Position numbers and translations under genes: made by a program | The notes under the pieces: model-generated | What the model was told of the DNA's origin: nothing | The model's input: only the letters and a program-made list of their open reading frames with translations | Databases searched by the model: none | Shown: positions 19,042 to 28,492 of the stretch, piece after piece | Position numbering within the stretch: position 1 is the first letter of the stretch | Layout: every line of letters starts with the position of its first letter | Assembly (NCBI GenBank): GCA_945870835.1 | Contig: CAMBTV010000005.1 | Location: 1-32,470, forward strand | Direction: 5' to 3' | DNA length: 32,470 nt | Source of the DNA: Chitinophaga pinensis | GTDB taxonomy: Bacteria > Bacteroidota > Bacteroidia > Chitinophagales > Chitinophagaceae

Positions 19042-19061
19042 CTAATTAAGCAATCAATAGT

Positions 19062-20210
19062 ATGAATATAGGGTACGATGGTAAAAGAGCTTTTCAAAAC
19101 AAAACGGGACTAGGTAACTATTCTCGATCTTTGCTTAGTATTTTAAACCGCTATTTCCCCCAGTTGCAATACACTTTATTTGCACCTAAAAAAACTAATT
19201 TATTTGATATTGACTCTTACCATAATTTTCAAACCATACAACCCCCAAATTTTTTTTATAAAAAATTGCCTTCCCTTTGGCGCAGAATAGGAATTGTAAA
19301 ACAGATTGATCAAGCCCATTTAGATATTTATCATGGGCTAAGCAATGAGTTACCGAAGAATATTGAAAAATTAAATATTAAAACTGTTGTCACTATTCAC
19401 GATCTTATTTTTGAACGATTTCCTAAAACATATCATTTAGATGAACGCTACACTCACCGATGGAAAATAAAAAGAGCCTGCAAAATTGCAGATGCGGTTA
19501 TTGCCATCAGCGAGCAAACAAAAAATGACTTGATTGAATTGTACGGAGTATCTCCACAAAAAATAACTGTCTGCTATCAAAGTTGTAACCCAATTTTTGA
19601 AAAAACAATCAGTGAAATAGAAAAGAATAATGTTAAGAAAAAATATCAGTTACCCGATCAATACTTTTTATTTGTAAGTTCAATCACTGCAAGAAAAAAC
19701 CTGATAGCCATCTGCAGAGCTATGATTATTTTAAAAGATACCCTTGCTATTCCACTGGTAATCATTGGAGATGGGAAAATCGAAAAGAATGAAGTAAAAC
19801 AGTTGATGAAAGAAAGTGGTATAGAGCATAGATTGCTCTTTCTAAATGAATTGTCTGCAGCAAAAGAAGACAGCTTTACCAGTGCAGCAGATTTTCCGGC
19901 AATTTATCAGCAAGCGCTTGCCCTTGTATATCCTTCCATTTTCGAAGGGTTTGGTTTGCCAATATTAGAAGCCATGTGGAGCGGATTGCCTGTCATTTGT
20001 AGCAGCGTTTCAAGCATGCCAGAGGTTGCCGAAGATGCGGCCTTGTATTTTTCACCTGAAGATACCAATCAACTTGCCCAACATTTACAAGCGATTGCAT
20101 CAGATCAACAACTAGCTAAGATTTTGAAAGATAAAGGACGAGAGCAAGCAAAAAAATTTAGTACAGAAAACTATGCCAATCAAATAATAAAAATTTATAA
20201 AAGTTTGTAA
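19062..20210 (+). CDS. Glycosyltransferase family 4 (group 1) protein
   Basis: 382 aa; QYFLFVSSITARKNLIAICRAM, VYPSIFEGFGLPILEAMWSGLPVICSSVSSMPEVAEDAALYFSPED. Confidence 0.93.
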   Translation: MNIGYDGKRAFQNKTGLGNYSRSLLSILNRYFPQLQYTLFAPKKTNLFDIDSYHNFQTIQPPNFFYKKLPSLWRRIGIVKQIDQAHLDIYHGLSNELPKNIEKLNIKTVVTIHDLIFERFPKTYHLDERYTHRWKIKRACKIADAVIAISEQTKNDLIELYGVSPQKITVCYQSCNPIFEKTISEIEKNNVKKKYQLPDQYFLFVSSITARKNLIAICRAMIILKDTLAIPLVIIGDGKIEKNEVKQLMKESGIEHRLLFLNELSAAKEDSFTSAADFPAIYQQALALVYPSIFEGFGLPILEAMWSGLPVICSSVSSMPEVAEDAALYFSPEDTNQLAQHLQAIASDQQLAKILKDKGREQAKKFSTENYANQIIKIYKSL

Positions 20211-20782
20211 TGAGTCAATTTTTAAATGACATAGAAAAATGTAATGAGGTGCTAAAAATGGGAGGATTGATATTGTATCCTACTGATACAATCTGGGGTA
20301 TTGGCTGCGACGCGACGAATGAGCAAGCAGTCGCTAGAATTTATGCGCTCAAAAAAAGAATTGCCAGTAAATCAATGATTGTATTGCTTGCTGAAGAAAA
20401 AGAATTAACGAAATATATAGTGCAGCCTAATCTTCAAATATTTGATTATATCAAAGATGTATCCAAACCTACCACTGTAATATATGAAGGGGCAACAGGC
20501 GTAGCAAAAAATTTAGTAAATGAAGATGGAACGCTTGCAATTAGAATAGTAAAAGATAAGTTCTGCGAACAATTGATACAGTTATTTAAAAAACCCATTG
20601 TATCTACTTCAGCCAATCTATCTGGTTATCCATCGCCTGCTATTTTTACTGATATCGATATAGAAATAAAAAACGGTGTTGACTATATTGTACAACACCG
20701 TCAGGATGATATTAATTTAGCTGCCCCTTCAGCAATTATAAAGTGGAATAACAATGGCATTCCCACTATCATTCGGAATTAA
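20210..20782 (+). CDS. L-threonylcarbamoyladenylate synthase, Sua5/YrdC family
   Basis: 190 aa; GGLILYPTDTIWGIGCDATNEQAVARIYALKKR, STSANLSGYPSP. Start overlaps the preceding stop (TAATG). Confidence 0.93.
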   Translation: MSQFLNDIEKCNEVLKMGGLILYPTDTIWGIGCDATNEQAVARIYALKKRIASKSMIVLLAEEKELTKYIVQPNLQIFDYIKDVSKPTTVIYEGATGVAKNLVNEDGTLAIRIVKDKFCEQLIQLFKKPIVSTSANLSGYPSPAIFTDIDIEIKNGVDYIVQHRQDDINLAAPSAIIKWNNNGIPTIIRN

Positions 20783-20783
20783 T

Positions 20784-21374
20784 TTAAAAAATTGCTAAGC
20801 CAATTCCAATCTGAATACTTTGGCTTTTCCAACTGTCCACTTTGTCAATGTCATTTAAATTACTTAGCCCTAAAGCATATCTACCATAGATACTAAATTT
20901 TGAAGCCTGTAATTGCAAACCAGCTAGTACACTAAAATCACCAGTCTTAAAAGCATTCTTCCCATTTTGTAATAAAGTTTCATTTTTACTCATCAAGATA
21001 GAATACTGTGGACCTGCCTGAATGGTAAGGACGTTAGAAACTTTGTAACCTATTAAGACAGGAATATTAATGTAATTTAATTCAATTTTAGACTGTGTAG
21101 ATCCCAAAAAGCTACTGTAAATAACCCTAAATTGGCTAGAAGTATCTTGCTTAACCTGACTAAAAAAAACTTCCGGCTGAATGAACAATTTATTTCCAAT
21201 TCCCGCTTCTAAAAATCCACCAATATGGTAGCCGAAAGTAAATTTATCAGAAAAAGACTGTCCCGACAATTTGTTCATATTGGCTCCACCCTTAATACCA
21301 AGATGGACAGTTTGAGCATTTAAATTTGACAAGAATAATACTGAGAGAAAAAACAGAAGAAGATATGTTTTCAT
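20784..21374 (-). CDS. Outer membrane beta-barrel protein (PorT-like)
   Basis: Signal peptide MKTYLLLFFLSVLFLSNLNAQ, HLGIKGGANMNKLSG, C-terminal IQIGIGLAIF beta-strand. Start revised from the ORF track (21401) to the internal Met at 21374, just before the signal peptide. Confidence 0.85.
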   Translation of the reverse strand: MKTYLLLFFLSVLFLSNLNAQTVHLGIKGGANMNKLSGQSFSDKFTFGYHIGGFLEAGIGNKLFIQPEVFFSQVKQDTSSQFRVIYSSFLGSTQSKIELNYINIPVLIGYKVSNVLTIQAGPQYSILMSKNETLLQNGKNAFKTGDFSVLAGLQLQASKFSIYGRYALGLSNLNDIDKVDSWKSQSIQIGIGLAIF

Positions 21375-21459
21375 AATTTTATTTTTATTTACAATAATCA
21401 TTACAACTTATATGCCAATGATTCAAAAAGACTTAATAATATTGAAACGAATTTTTGAG

Positions 21460-22449
21460 TTAAAAAGTATAACCAACCGTTAACATAAATATAGAAGTTG
21501 TTTTTTCGGTACTATTAGAACCAACATAATAATCTAAGTAGTACTGAGGTTCTATATTCAGATTTCCAATTGAATAGCTTAAATTTAAATTAAGACCAAT
21601 AGACTGAACATTAAATTTGCTAGTTTGTGTACGAGGCGGTCTACGCTTTTTGGATTGCATTCTAAAAAAATTACCCCCACCCATCGAGGCTGCATTGGTT
21701 AAATGAGTCACTGTATAAGTTCCGGAACCTGCATTAACCATCAGTGATGGACTAAAAATTATACCATCAGATTTGTCGAAAACGGAATTCCATAAAAAAT
21801 CATGACCAACAGAAAATATAGTGTAAAATGAACTAGTTTTATAATCTAAAGTGTCATAAAATTGCCTTTGAATCCCATTGATTAATGTATCCTTATTATT
21901 AACTTCTCCATAGGCACCATTAGAAAAACCCAAAGCAATGGAAGGTTTTAGCCAAGACTTTTTATAACCAACAGAAGAATAAAAATCATTTAGTACCGTT
22001 GATGAAAATTCAGAATATTTATTCTTTACAAAATAACGAGTAAAGGATATTCCCAATGAAATATTTTCATTTCCAATTAAACTATAGGAAGGAGAAAGTG
22101 AATATTGATTAAAGCCAAAGTCATTGTTATCTCTATGAACATTTGCACCAGCTGTAATACCTAAGCCAGTTTTGTTAAAATAAGAAATTGAAGGTGAATA
22201 TACCACTACGGATGACTTACCATGACTAGCATTCAAAGACTTATTATTAGGATTGTACAGACGATTTCCAAATCCTACACTCGCATAAAAATAACTAACT
22301 GCCTTTTCATCAGAGCCTAACAAATTCTTTAACTGGTTTTCTAACTCAATTGAATCCTTTTCAGAAAGACTTTTCTCTGGCTGAACCTGAGCATAGGATT
22401 TGGATACTATGATTGTAAACGTAATCAAACAAAGGAATAATGAACGCAT
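21460..22449 (-). CDS. Putative outer membrane beta-barrel protein of unknown function
   Basis: Signal peptide MRSLFLCLITFTIIVSKSYAQ, alternating beta-strand pattern, terminal Phe (MLTVGYTF). Start revised from 22494 to 22449. Confidence 0.7.
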   Translation of the reverse strand: MRSLFLCLITFTIIVSKSYAQVQPEKSLSEKDSIELENQLKNLLGSDEKAVSYFYASVGFGNRLYNPNNKSLNASHGKSSVVVYSPSISYFNKTGLGITAGANVHRDNNDFGFNQYSLSPSYSLIGNENISLGISFTRYFVKNKYSEFSSTVLNDFYSSVGYKKSWLKPSIALGFSNGAYGEVNNKDTLINGIQRQFYDTLDYKTSSFYTIFSVGHDFLWNSVFDKSDGIIFSPSLMVNAGSGTYTVTHLTNAASMGGGNFFRMQSKKRRPPRTQTSKFNVQSIGLNLNLSYSIGNLNIEPQYYLDYYVGSNSTEKTTSIFMLTVGYTF

Positions 22450-22572
22450 ACAACTAGATGATTTATAGTTTTGACAACAAAAATTACAATGCAATATCCA
22501 TCAATTTATTTAAAAGATAAAAAACGAACTGCCTCACATTTAATAAAAATGCTATTTCTAAAAAATAAGCAT

Positions 22573-22580
22573 TACATTTG
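22573..22580 (+). promoter_or_regulatory. Possible -7 element TACATTTG upstream of the DEAD-box helicase
   Basis: Exact TAnnTTTG match; implies a leader of about 130 nt. Confidence 0.4.
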
Positions 22581-22716
22581 CAAAATTATTTATAACGAGT
22601 ATTGCATGAAGTGCCCAAAAGGCTGTTGAGATAAGTAACTTTAGATTTTTTTTAGTAGGAATTAAGTAGCGCAACAACAGGAAGATAGCATATCATGTAA
22701 ACACAAAATCATTTAC

Positions 22717-24504
22717 ATGAATGCATTTGAAGCCTTAGGCTTAAACGAACAGTTAGTACAAGCAATTACAGAAATGGGATTTGAAACTCCCACCCCCATC
22801 CAAGAAAAAGCCATCCCCGTTTTATTATCAGGAACAACCGATTTTGTAGGCTTAGCCCAAACCGGTACTGGTAAAACTGCTGCTTTTGGATTACCCCTTT
22901 TACATTTAATTGATGTCAGTCAAAAACATCCCCAGGCGCTTATTGTGTGTCCAACAAGGGAATTGTGTTTGCAAATTTGCAATGACTTAATGAATTTCAA
23001 AAAACACGTGAAAGGCTTAAATGTTGAGCCAGTTTATGGTGGCGCCTCCATTGTAATGCAAATACGTGAATTAAGAAAAGGTGTTCAAATAGTGGTCGCT
23101 ACTCCAGGTCGTCTAATTGACCTTATTGAAAGAAAAGCGATTGACTTACAAAAAGTAAAATATGTTGTCCTAGATGAAGCAGATGAAATGCTGAACATGG
23201 GCTTTAGAGATGATATTGACTTTGTTCTAAAAAACACAATACTTAGAGAAAGTATTTGGCTGTTTAGCGCAACAATGCCTACAGCTGTAAAAGCAATTTC
23301 TAAAAACTTTATGACTAACCCTATAGAGGTTACCATGGGTAAAAAGAACACAGCAAACGTAAATATCGATCACCAATATTTCATTACACCCGCACATAGT
23401 CGTTTTGATACATTAAAACGTCTAGTAGATTTTAATCCCGGAATGTACGGCGTAATTTTTACTCGTACCAAAGCCGATGCACAAGAAGTAGCTGAGCGCC
23501 TAGTAAAAGAAGGCTATGATATTGAAGCACTTCATGGCGATCTTACACAGCAACAAAGAGATAAGGTAATGGGCCGTTTTCGCGCTAAAAGCATACAGCT
23601 TTTAATTGCTACCGACGTGGCCGCAAGAGGTATTGATGTAGATGGCATTACCCATGTAATCAATTTTGAATTGCCAGATGATATTGAAGTATACACTCAC
23701 CGAAGTGGTAGAACTGCAAGAGCTGGAAAAAGCGGTATTTGTATTACCATCTGCCATAGCAGAGAAGCTTACAAAATAAGATCGATCGAAAAAATGATTA
23801 ACGCACAATTCCATCGCCTTGATATTCCAAGTGGTAAAGATGTTTGTCGCAAACAGTTTTTTCACTTCATGGACAAATTAATGTCAGCTGATATTTCTAA
23901 TGGTGAATACGAAAATTATTTACCTGATCTACAAGAAAAATTTGCAGACGTTAGCAAAGAAGATGTTTTGAAAAGAGTAGCTGCGCTAGAGTTTAATCAT
24001 TTCTTGAAATACTATCAAAATTCCGAAGACTTAAATACCAAAACAGACTCAAGAGAAAGAAGAGATAGTGGAAGAGATGCAGGTTCATATGAAAGAAAAG
24101 AACGCAGTAATTTTAGTAGAACAGTCGACAACGGCTTTAGTAGATTATTTATCAATCTAGGAACTAAAGATGGTTTTTACAAGGCCAGCTTTTTGCAATT
24201 CATTTTAGATGAAAGTAATTTAAATAAAGAGGTGCTAGGAAAAATTGATATCCGTGAAATGAATGCATGGATAGAAGTTGATAAAGCAGCCTCAGCAAAA
24301 ATGATCAAAAGTTTGGATGGAAAAAAATACAACGGACGCCTAGTAAGAATGAATGAGGCAGACGGTGGATTTAAAAGACCCTCCGATGAAGGAAGAAGCG
24401 ATAGAAGTTCTAGAAATGATGGAGGCGGAGATAGAAGTTCTAGGGGTGATAGCGGAAACAGAACTGAGGGAAGGAAGAGAATTCCATTGAGAGATAAAAG
24501 ATAA
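22717..24504 (+). CDS. DEAD/DEAH-box ATP-dependent RNA helicase with DbpA/CsdA-like C-terminal RNA-binding domain
   Basis: AQTGTGKTAAF, PTRELCLQI, VLDEADEML, SATMP, HRSGRTARAGKSG; C-terminal FSRLFINLGTKDGFYKASFLQFILDES and an Arg/Ser/Gly-rich tail. Confidence 0.96.
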   Translation: MNAFEALGLNEQLVQAITEMGFETPTPIQEKAIPVLLSGTTDFVGLAQTGTGKTAAFGLPLLHLIDVSQKHPQALIVCPTRELCLQICNDLMNFKKHVKGLNVEPVYGGASIVMQIRELRKGVQIVVATPGRLIDLIERKAIDLQKVKYVVLDEADEMLNMGFRDDIDFVLKNTILRESIWLFSATMPTAVKAISKNFMTNPIEVTMGKKNTANVNIDHQYFITPAHSRFDTLKRLVDFNPGMYGVIFTRTKADAQEVAERLVKEGYDIEALHGDLTQQQRDKVMGRFRAKSIQLLIATDVAARGIDVDGITHVINFELPDDIEVYTHRSGRTARAGKSGICITICHSREAYKIRSIEKMINAQFHRLDIPSGKDVCRKQFFHFMDKLMSADISNGEYENYLPDLQEKFADVSKEDVLKRVAALEFNHFLKYYQNSEDLNTKTDSRERRDSGRDAGSYERKERSNFSRTVDNGFSRLFINLGTKDGFYKASFLQFILDESNLNKEVLGKIDIREMNAWIEVDKAASAKMIKSLDGKKYNGRLVRMNEADGGFKRPSDEGRSDRSSRNDGGGDRSSRGDSGNRTEGRKRIPLRDKR

Positions 24505-24512
24505 ATTATCAT

Positions 24513-24560
24513 ATTCAATAAAAAATGCCTCGAATAAATTCGAGGCATTTTTTATTGAAT
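24513..24560. terminator. Bidirectional intrinsic terminator downstream of the helicase gene
   Basis: Perfect 22-bp inverted repeat ATTCAATAAAAAATGCCTCGAA-TAAA-TTCGAGGCATTTTTTATTGAAT, with A-rich and T-rich outer arms. Confidence 0.92.
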
Positions 24561-24639
24561 GAGCTATTGGAAGTAAATTTAAAATCTTATTGAAATGGAA
24601 TTAATTTTTTAAATAGAATATCTTCAAAAATTCCTAAGC

Positions 24640-24915
24640 GCCCTTTCGGAAAAGCTTTTTAGTTTATTAAAATTTAGGCATTTAGGGCTGGGATTTCCTT
24701 CCGAAATAGATTGCTTTTACTTTTTTGCCTTGATGCAAAAAAGTAACAAAAAAAATCAATCCTGCGAATAAAAAGGCTGAAATTTTAACTATCAGCCTAA
24801 AATCAAGGAACTCGCCGGTAGAGTAATTTACTTTTAAGGGTTTGCCGGCTCAGACAGCCTTGATTTTTTAACGGCTGATAATTCAAATTTCTAGCACTTT
24901 TTATTCGAAGGCGTC
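24640..24915. repeat. Structured self-complementary intergenic element
   Basis: Nested inverted repeats: TTACTTTTTTGC (24717-24728)/GCAAAAAAGTAA (24735-24746); CGAATAAAAAG (24765-24775)/CTTTTTATTCG (24897-24907); AAATTTTAACTATCAGCC (24780-24797)/GGCTGATAATTCAAATTT (24873-24890, 16/18); AAAATCAAGG (24799-24808)/CCTTGATTTT (24858-24867); TTTCGGAA (24644-24651)/TTCCGAAA (24699-24706). Confidence 0.85.
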
Positions 24916-24933
24916 AAACAGCGGATCTACTTG

Positions 24934-26184
24934 CTATACCAATTCAATGACAGTTATTTCTGGCAAAATGCCTACCCTGCCTGGATAGCCGAGAAAACCA
25001 AAGCCTCTGTTTACGTACAATTTTTGCTTTACATCTTCATACAAGCCCGCCCATTGCTTATAGACATATTGGGCCGGACTCCATCTAAAACCTGGTATTT
25101 CTATACCAAACTGCATACCATGCGTATGACCACTTAACATTAAATCAATATCGGAATACTTAACTTTTACTTCCGCTTCCCAATGACTTGGGTCATGACT
25201 CAGCAAAATTTTAAACGGATATTTTTCAGTGCCAGAATGAGCTAAATCCATTCTGCCGTACTTAGGAAAATTAGCTTTTGCACCCCAATTTTCAATACCC
25301 AACAACGCAATTTGGTCGCCATTCTTTTCCAATACTACATGTTCATTCATCAATAATCTCCATCCCAAATTAGCATGTACGCCTTTAAGATTTTCTAGAT
25401 TTTGTTCCTTACTAATACCATCGATTGGCCAACGTACATAATCTCCATAATCATGATTGCCTAAGGTAGAATATACACCCATTGGCGCTTTCAACTGATT
25501 GAAAACATCCAAATAATCATCCATTTCAGTTGCCTTATCATTGACGAGATCTCCCGTAAATAAAATGAGATCTGCATTTTCACCCATAATTTCTTTTACC
25601 CCATGTTGCACAGCTTTTTTGTCAGTAAAACTTCCACTATGAATATCACTGATATGCAAAATCTTCATCCCCCTAAATGCCTTCGGTAAATTATCAAAGG
25701 AAAGTTGCACTCTTTTGATATCATAATTATACTTATTACTAAAGCCATAAATAAGGCTCGTAAATAATGTTCCACCCAAGGCCAAACTTAACCAACTTAA
25801 AAAAACCGACCGCGTAATACCTGTTTCATTACCCTCCGCTGCTATTGAATTAAAATTAAAAAAATTTCCAACCGCCCATTGTATAGCTCTTCGAATATCA
25901 TCTACCAAAATAAAAATAATCGCAACGATTTTGGCAAGTAAAAATCCCATTATAAAAGCCAATAAATAAGTCCTCGCTTTTCGGGGCAATAATTCGGGAC
26001 CACCAAAAGTAAAAAGTAAAAATCCAACAACAGTGAATACAGTAATCCCCCAGTAAATACTATAAACAATCGCCTTGGTCTTGGGTGAACCGGAATGACT
26101 GACTGTTTTTACTGCTTGAAAAACATACAGATCTAAGAGAAATATAAATGTTAGAAAAATTAAAGCTCCAACTGGTGATCGCAT
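24934..26184 (-). CDS. Membrane-anchored metallophosphoesterase
   Basis: 416 aa; N-terminal TM segments; MKILHISDIHSGSF, LFTGDLVNDK, STLGNHDYGDY, LSHDPSHWE, LMLSGHTHGMQFG. Confidence 0.94.
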   Translation of the reverse strand: MRSPVGALIFLTFIFLLDLYVFQAVKTVSHSGSPKTKAIVYSIYWGITVFTVVGFLLFTFGGPELLPRKARTYLLAFIMGFLLAKIVAIIFILVDDIRRAIQWAVGNFFNFNSIAAEGNETGITRSVFLSWLSLALGGTLFTSLIYGFSNKYNYDIKRVQLSFDNLPKAFRGMKILHISDIHSGSFTDKKAVQHGVKEIMGENADLILFTGDLVNDKATEMDDYLDVFNQLKAPMGVYSTLGNHDYGDYVRWPIDGISKEQNLENLKGVHANLGWRLLMNEHVVLEKNGDQIALLGIENWGAKANFPKYGRMDLAHSGTEKYPFKILLSHDPSHWEAEVKVKYSDIDLMLSGHTHGMQFGIEIPGFRWSPAQYVYKQWAGLYEDVKQKLYVNRGFGFLGYPGRVGILPEITVIELV

Positions 26185-26557
26185 AAGAATATTATTTTTT
26201 GATTTTTATAGATTTAATTTAGGTAGTAGGAGAAAAATATATTGATGAGCAAAACTTTCATTGATTAAGAAGTGCAACTGATTGTTTAAGATTTACCCTA
26301 AAAAGCAAAGAAACATTTCATATATAATTTATATAAATATAATAGTCATTATTTCTTTTCGCTCAACAATTCAACACATTAACAAACCTGCACAAACAAT
26401 GTTGTCAAATTTAAGCTGAATAACCAATGTTTATATAAACTTTGTGAAAAAAGAGTGAAATTAACTGAGAAAATGAAGGGTTTTATGAGCTAATTGTAAC
26501 CAATAGAACCAGAGTTTTAAAAAGTTGTTACCTTTACTATTGTTGCATTTCAAACTG

Positions 26558-26565
26558 TACCTTTG
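26558..26565 (+). promoter_or_regulatory. Possible -7 element TACCTTTG upstream of parA
   Basis: Exact TAnnTTTG match about 100 nt upstream of the parA ATG; -33 element not clear. Confidence 0.4.
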
Positions 26566-26666
26566 TAAAGTTTGCGGGCCTTATGTATTCAACTTTGATG
26601 AGAAGCATAAAGCACTTGCGATAAAAAGCTTACTAACAATAATTAATTCTCCCATAGGGAGTCAGT

Positions 26667-27467
26667 ATGGCAAAAATAATAGGCATTACAAACCAGAAGG
26701 GAGGGGTAGGAAAAACAACTACCGCAATAAATCTAGCAGCAAGTTTAGCTGTACTAGAATACAAAACCCTGTTGGTAGATGCTGACCCACAGGCAAACAG
26801 TACTACCGGCGTTGGATTTGACCTACACAATATTACTCAGAGTTTATATGACTGCATGATCAATGAAGTCAATGCAAAAGATGTTTTACTTAGAACCCAG
26901 GTGCCCAATTTAGACTTGATACCTTCTCATATTGATTTGGTAGGTGCTGAAATTGAAATGATAGATTACCCCAATCGAGAGGGCTTATTAAAAAAAATAT
27001 TGGAGCCTATCAGAGATGACTACGACTTCATAATTATAGACTGCTCGCCATCCCTAGGTCTCATTACTGTCAATGCACTAGTAGCGGCTGATAGTGTAGC
27101 AGTTCCTGTTCAAACAGAATTTTTTGCATTGGAAGGTTTGGGTAAATTATTAAATACGATTAAGATTGTTCAAAATAGGCTAAACCCCGAACTTCAAATT
27201 GAAGGTATTTTAATGACGATGTACGACGGCCGTTTACGCTTATGCAATCAGGTTGTTTCAGAAGTAAGAAGGCATTTTGACGACATGGTTTTCAGTAGCA
27301 TTATTCATAGAAATACCCGATTGAGTGAGGCTCCTAGTTTTGGAAAACCTGTAATTTTGTACGATGCAGAAAGCAAAGGCTCTATTAACTACCTCAACCT
27401 TGCCAAAGAAATATTACAAAAAAATAATCTGACTAAAATTCAGCAACAAGATCGGGTGATACAATAA
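26667..27467 (+). CDS. parA: ParA/Soj family chromosome-partitioning ATPase
   Basis: ITNQKGGVGKTTTAINLAASLA deviant Walker A, DADPQANST, IIIDCSPSLGLITVNAL. Confidence 0.96.
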   Translation: MAKIIGITNQKGGVGKTTTAINLAASLAVLEYKTLLVDADPQANSTTGVGFDLHNITQSLYDCMINEVNAKDVLLRTQVPNLDLIPSHIDLVGAEIEMIDYPNREGLLKKILEPIRDDYDFIIIDCSPSLGLITVNALVAADSVAVPVQTEFFALEGLGKLLNTIKIVQNRLNPELQIEGILMTMYDGRLRLCNQVVSEVRRHFDDMVFSSIIHRNTRLSEAPSFGKPVILYDAESKGSINYLNLAKEILQKNNLTKIQQQDRVIQ

Positions 27468-27577
27468 CCATTAGTAAAATCTGTTTTTACTTCCCGTTCA
27501 ATTTAGTAAAAGCAATTAAATTAACGCAGCTATTGTCCTGAGGCCGCGAATTAAAAAATATTAATCAGTATTCAATT

Positions 27578-28492
27578 ATGACTCCTCCCAATAAAAAAGA
27601 AGCATTAGGAAAAGGTATCCGCAGTTTATTGCAAAATATGGATATGGATTTCAAAAATAATAAAGGCGGTTTAAAAACTGATATTATTGAGAAAACTACC
27701 GCTACCAACAGGATTGCGCTAGACCAAATTGAAATCAATCCCAAACAACCAAGGAAAGATTTTGATGAAACCGCATTAAGTGAGTTAGCCGCTTCACTCA
27801 AATTACATGATATTATTCAACCGCTTACTGTGAGCAGAATGCCTACAGGAAAATATCGGTTAATTGCAGGAGAAAGACGTTTCAGAGCAGCAAAAATTGC
27901 TGGACTAAAGGATGTACCCGTTTATGTTCGCCAGGTAAATGATTCAGAGTTGTTGGAGTTGGCATTACTTGAGAATTTACAAAGAGAAAATTTAAACTCT
28001 ATTGAAATCGCGCTGAGCTATAAAAGGCTAATGGACGAATTGGATTATACGCAGGAACAAGTGGCAGAAAGAATGGGTAAAGAACGCAGTACAATCACCA
28101 ATTATATTCGTTTACTAAAACTACCTCCAGATATTCAGGTGGCAGTTCGTACCGGCGTTATCTCGATGGGACATGCTAGGGCACTCATTAGTGTAGATGT
28201 GGTAGATAAACAACTTTTTATATTTTCAGAAATAAAAACCAAAGAACTATCTGTAAGGCAAACGGAAGAGTTGGTAAGAAAAATGTACACTGGAACTGGG
28301 AATATAAAAAACACAGCCAAGGCCGCATTGCCTCCATCATTCAAAAAAATTGAAGACAACTTATCTTCTCAATTCAGTACAAAAGTAAAACTAGTTCACA
28401 ACAAAAAAGGTTTTGGCTCTGTTACATTTGAGTACTACTCTTTAGAAGAATTAAACGGACTATTGGATAAATTGAATATTAAAGTAAGTTAA
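27578..28492 (+). CDS. parB: ParB/Spo0J family partition protein
   Basis: IEINPKQPRKDFDETALSELAASL, RLIAGERRFRAAKIAGL, ALLENLQRENLNSIE, KERSTITNYIRLLKLP. Confidence 0.96.
   Translation: MTPPNKKEALGKGIRSLLQNMDMDFKNNKGGLKTDIIEKTTATNRIALDQIEINPKQPRKDFDETALSELAASLKLHDIIQPLTVSRMPTGKYRLIAGERRFRAAKIAGLKDVPVYVRQVNDSELLELALLENLQRENLNSIEIALSYKRLMDELDYTQEQVAERMGKERSTITNYIRLLKLPPDIQVAVRTGVISMGHARALISVDVVDKQLFIFSEIKTKELSVRQTEELVRKMYTGTGNIKNTAKAALPPSFKKIEDNLSSQFSTKVKLVHNKKGFGSVTFEYYSLEELNGLLDKLNIKVS

Noticed and set aside
23005-23013. CACGTGAAA, half of a parS-like consensus
   Set aside because: Only half the palindrome matches (upstream arm AAAAAA); lies within the helicase CDS and is likely chance.
24177-24548. 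123-aa antisense ORF at the 3' end of the helicase gene
   Set aside because: Low-complexity Leu/Ser/Pro peptide from the reverse of the RS/G-rich tail and spanning the terminator.
24640-24915. Complete insertion sequence
   Set aside because: No transposase ORF is present; at most a non-autonomous or structured repeat.
26185-26666. AT-rich intergenic region upstream of parA as a possible oriC
   Set aside because: No cluster of DnaA boxes (TTATNCACA) could be found and no dnaA/dnaN nearby; more likely just a promoter region.
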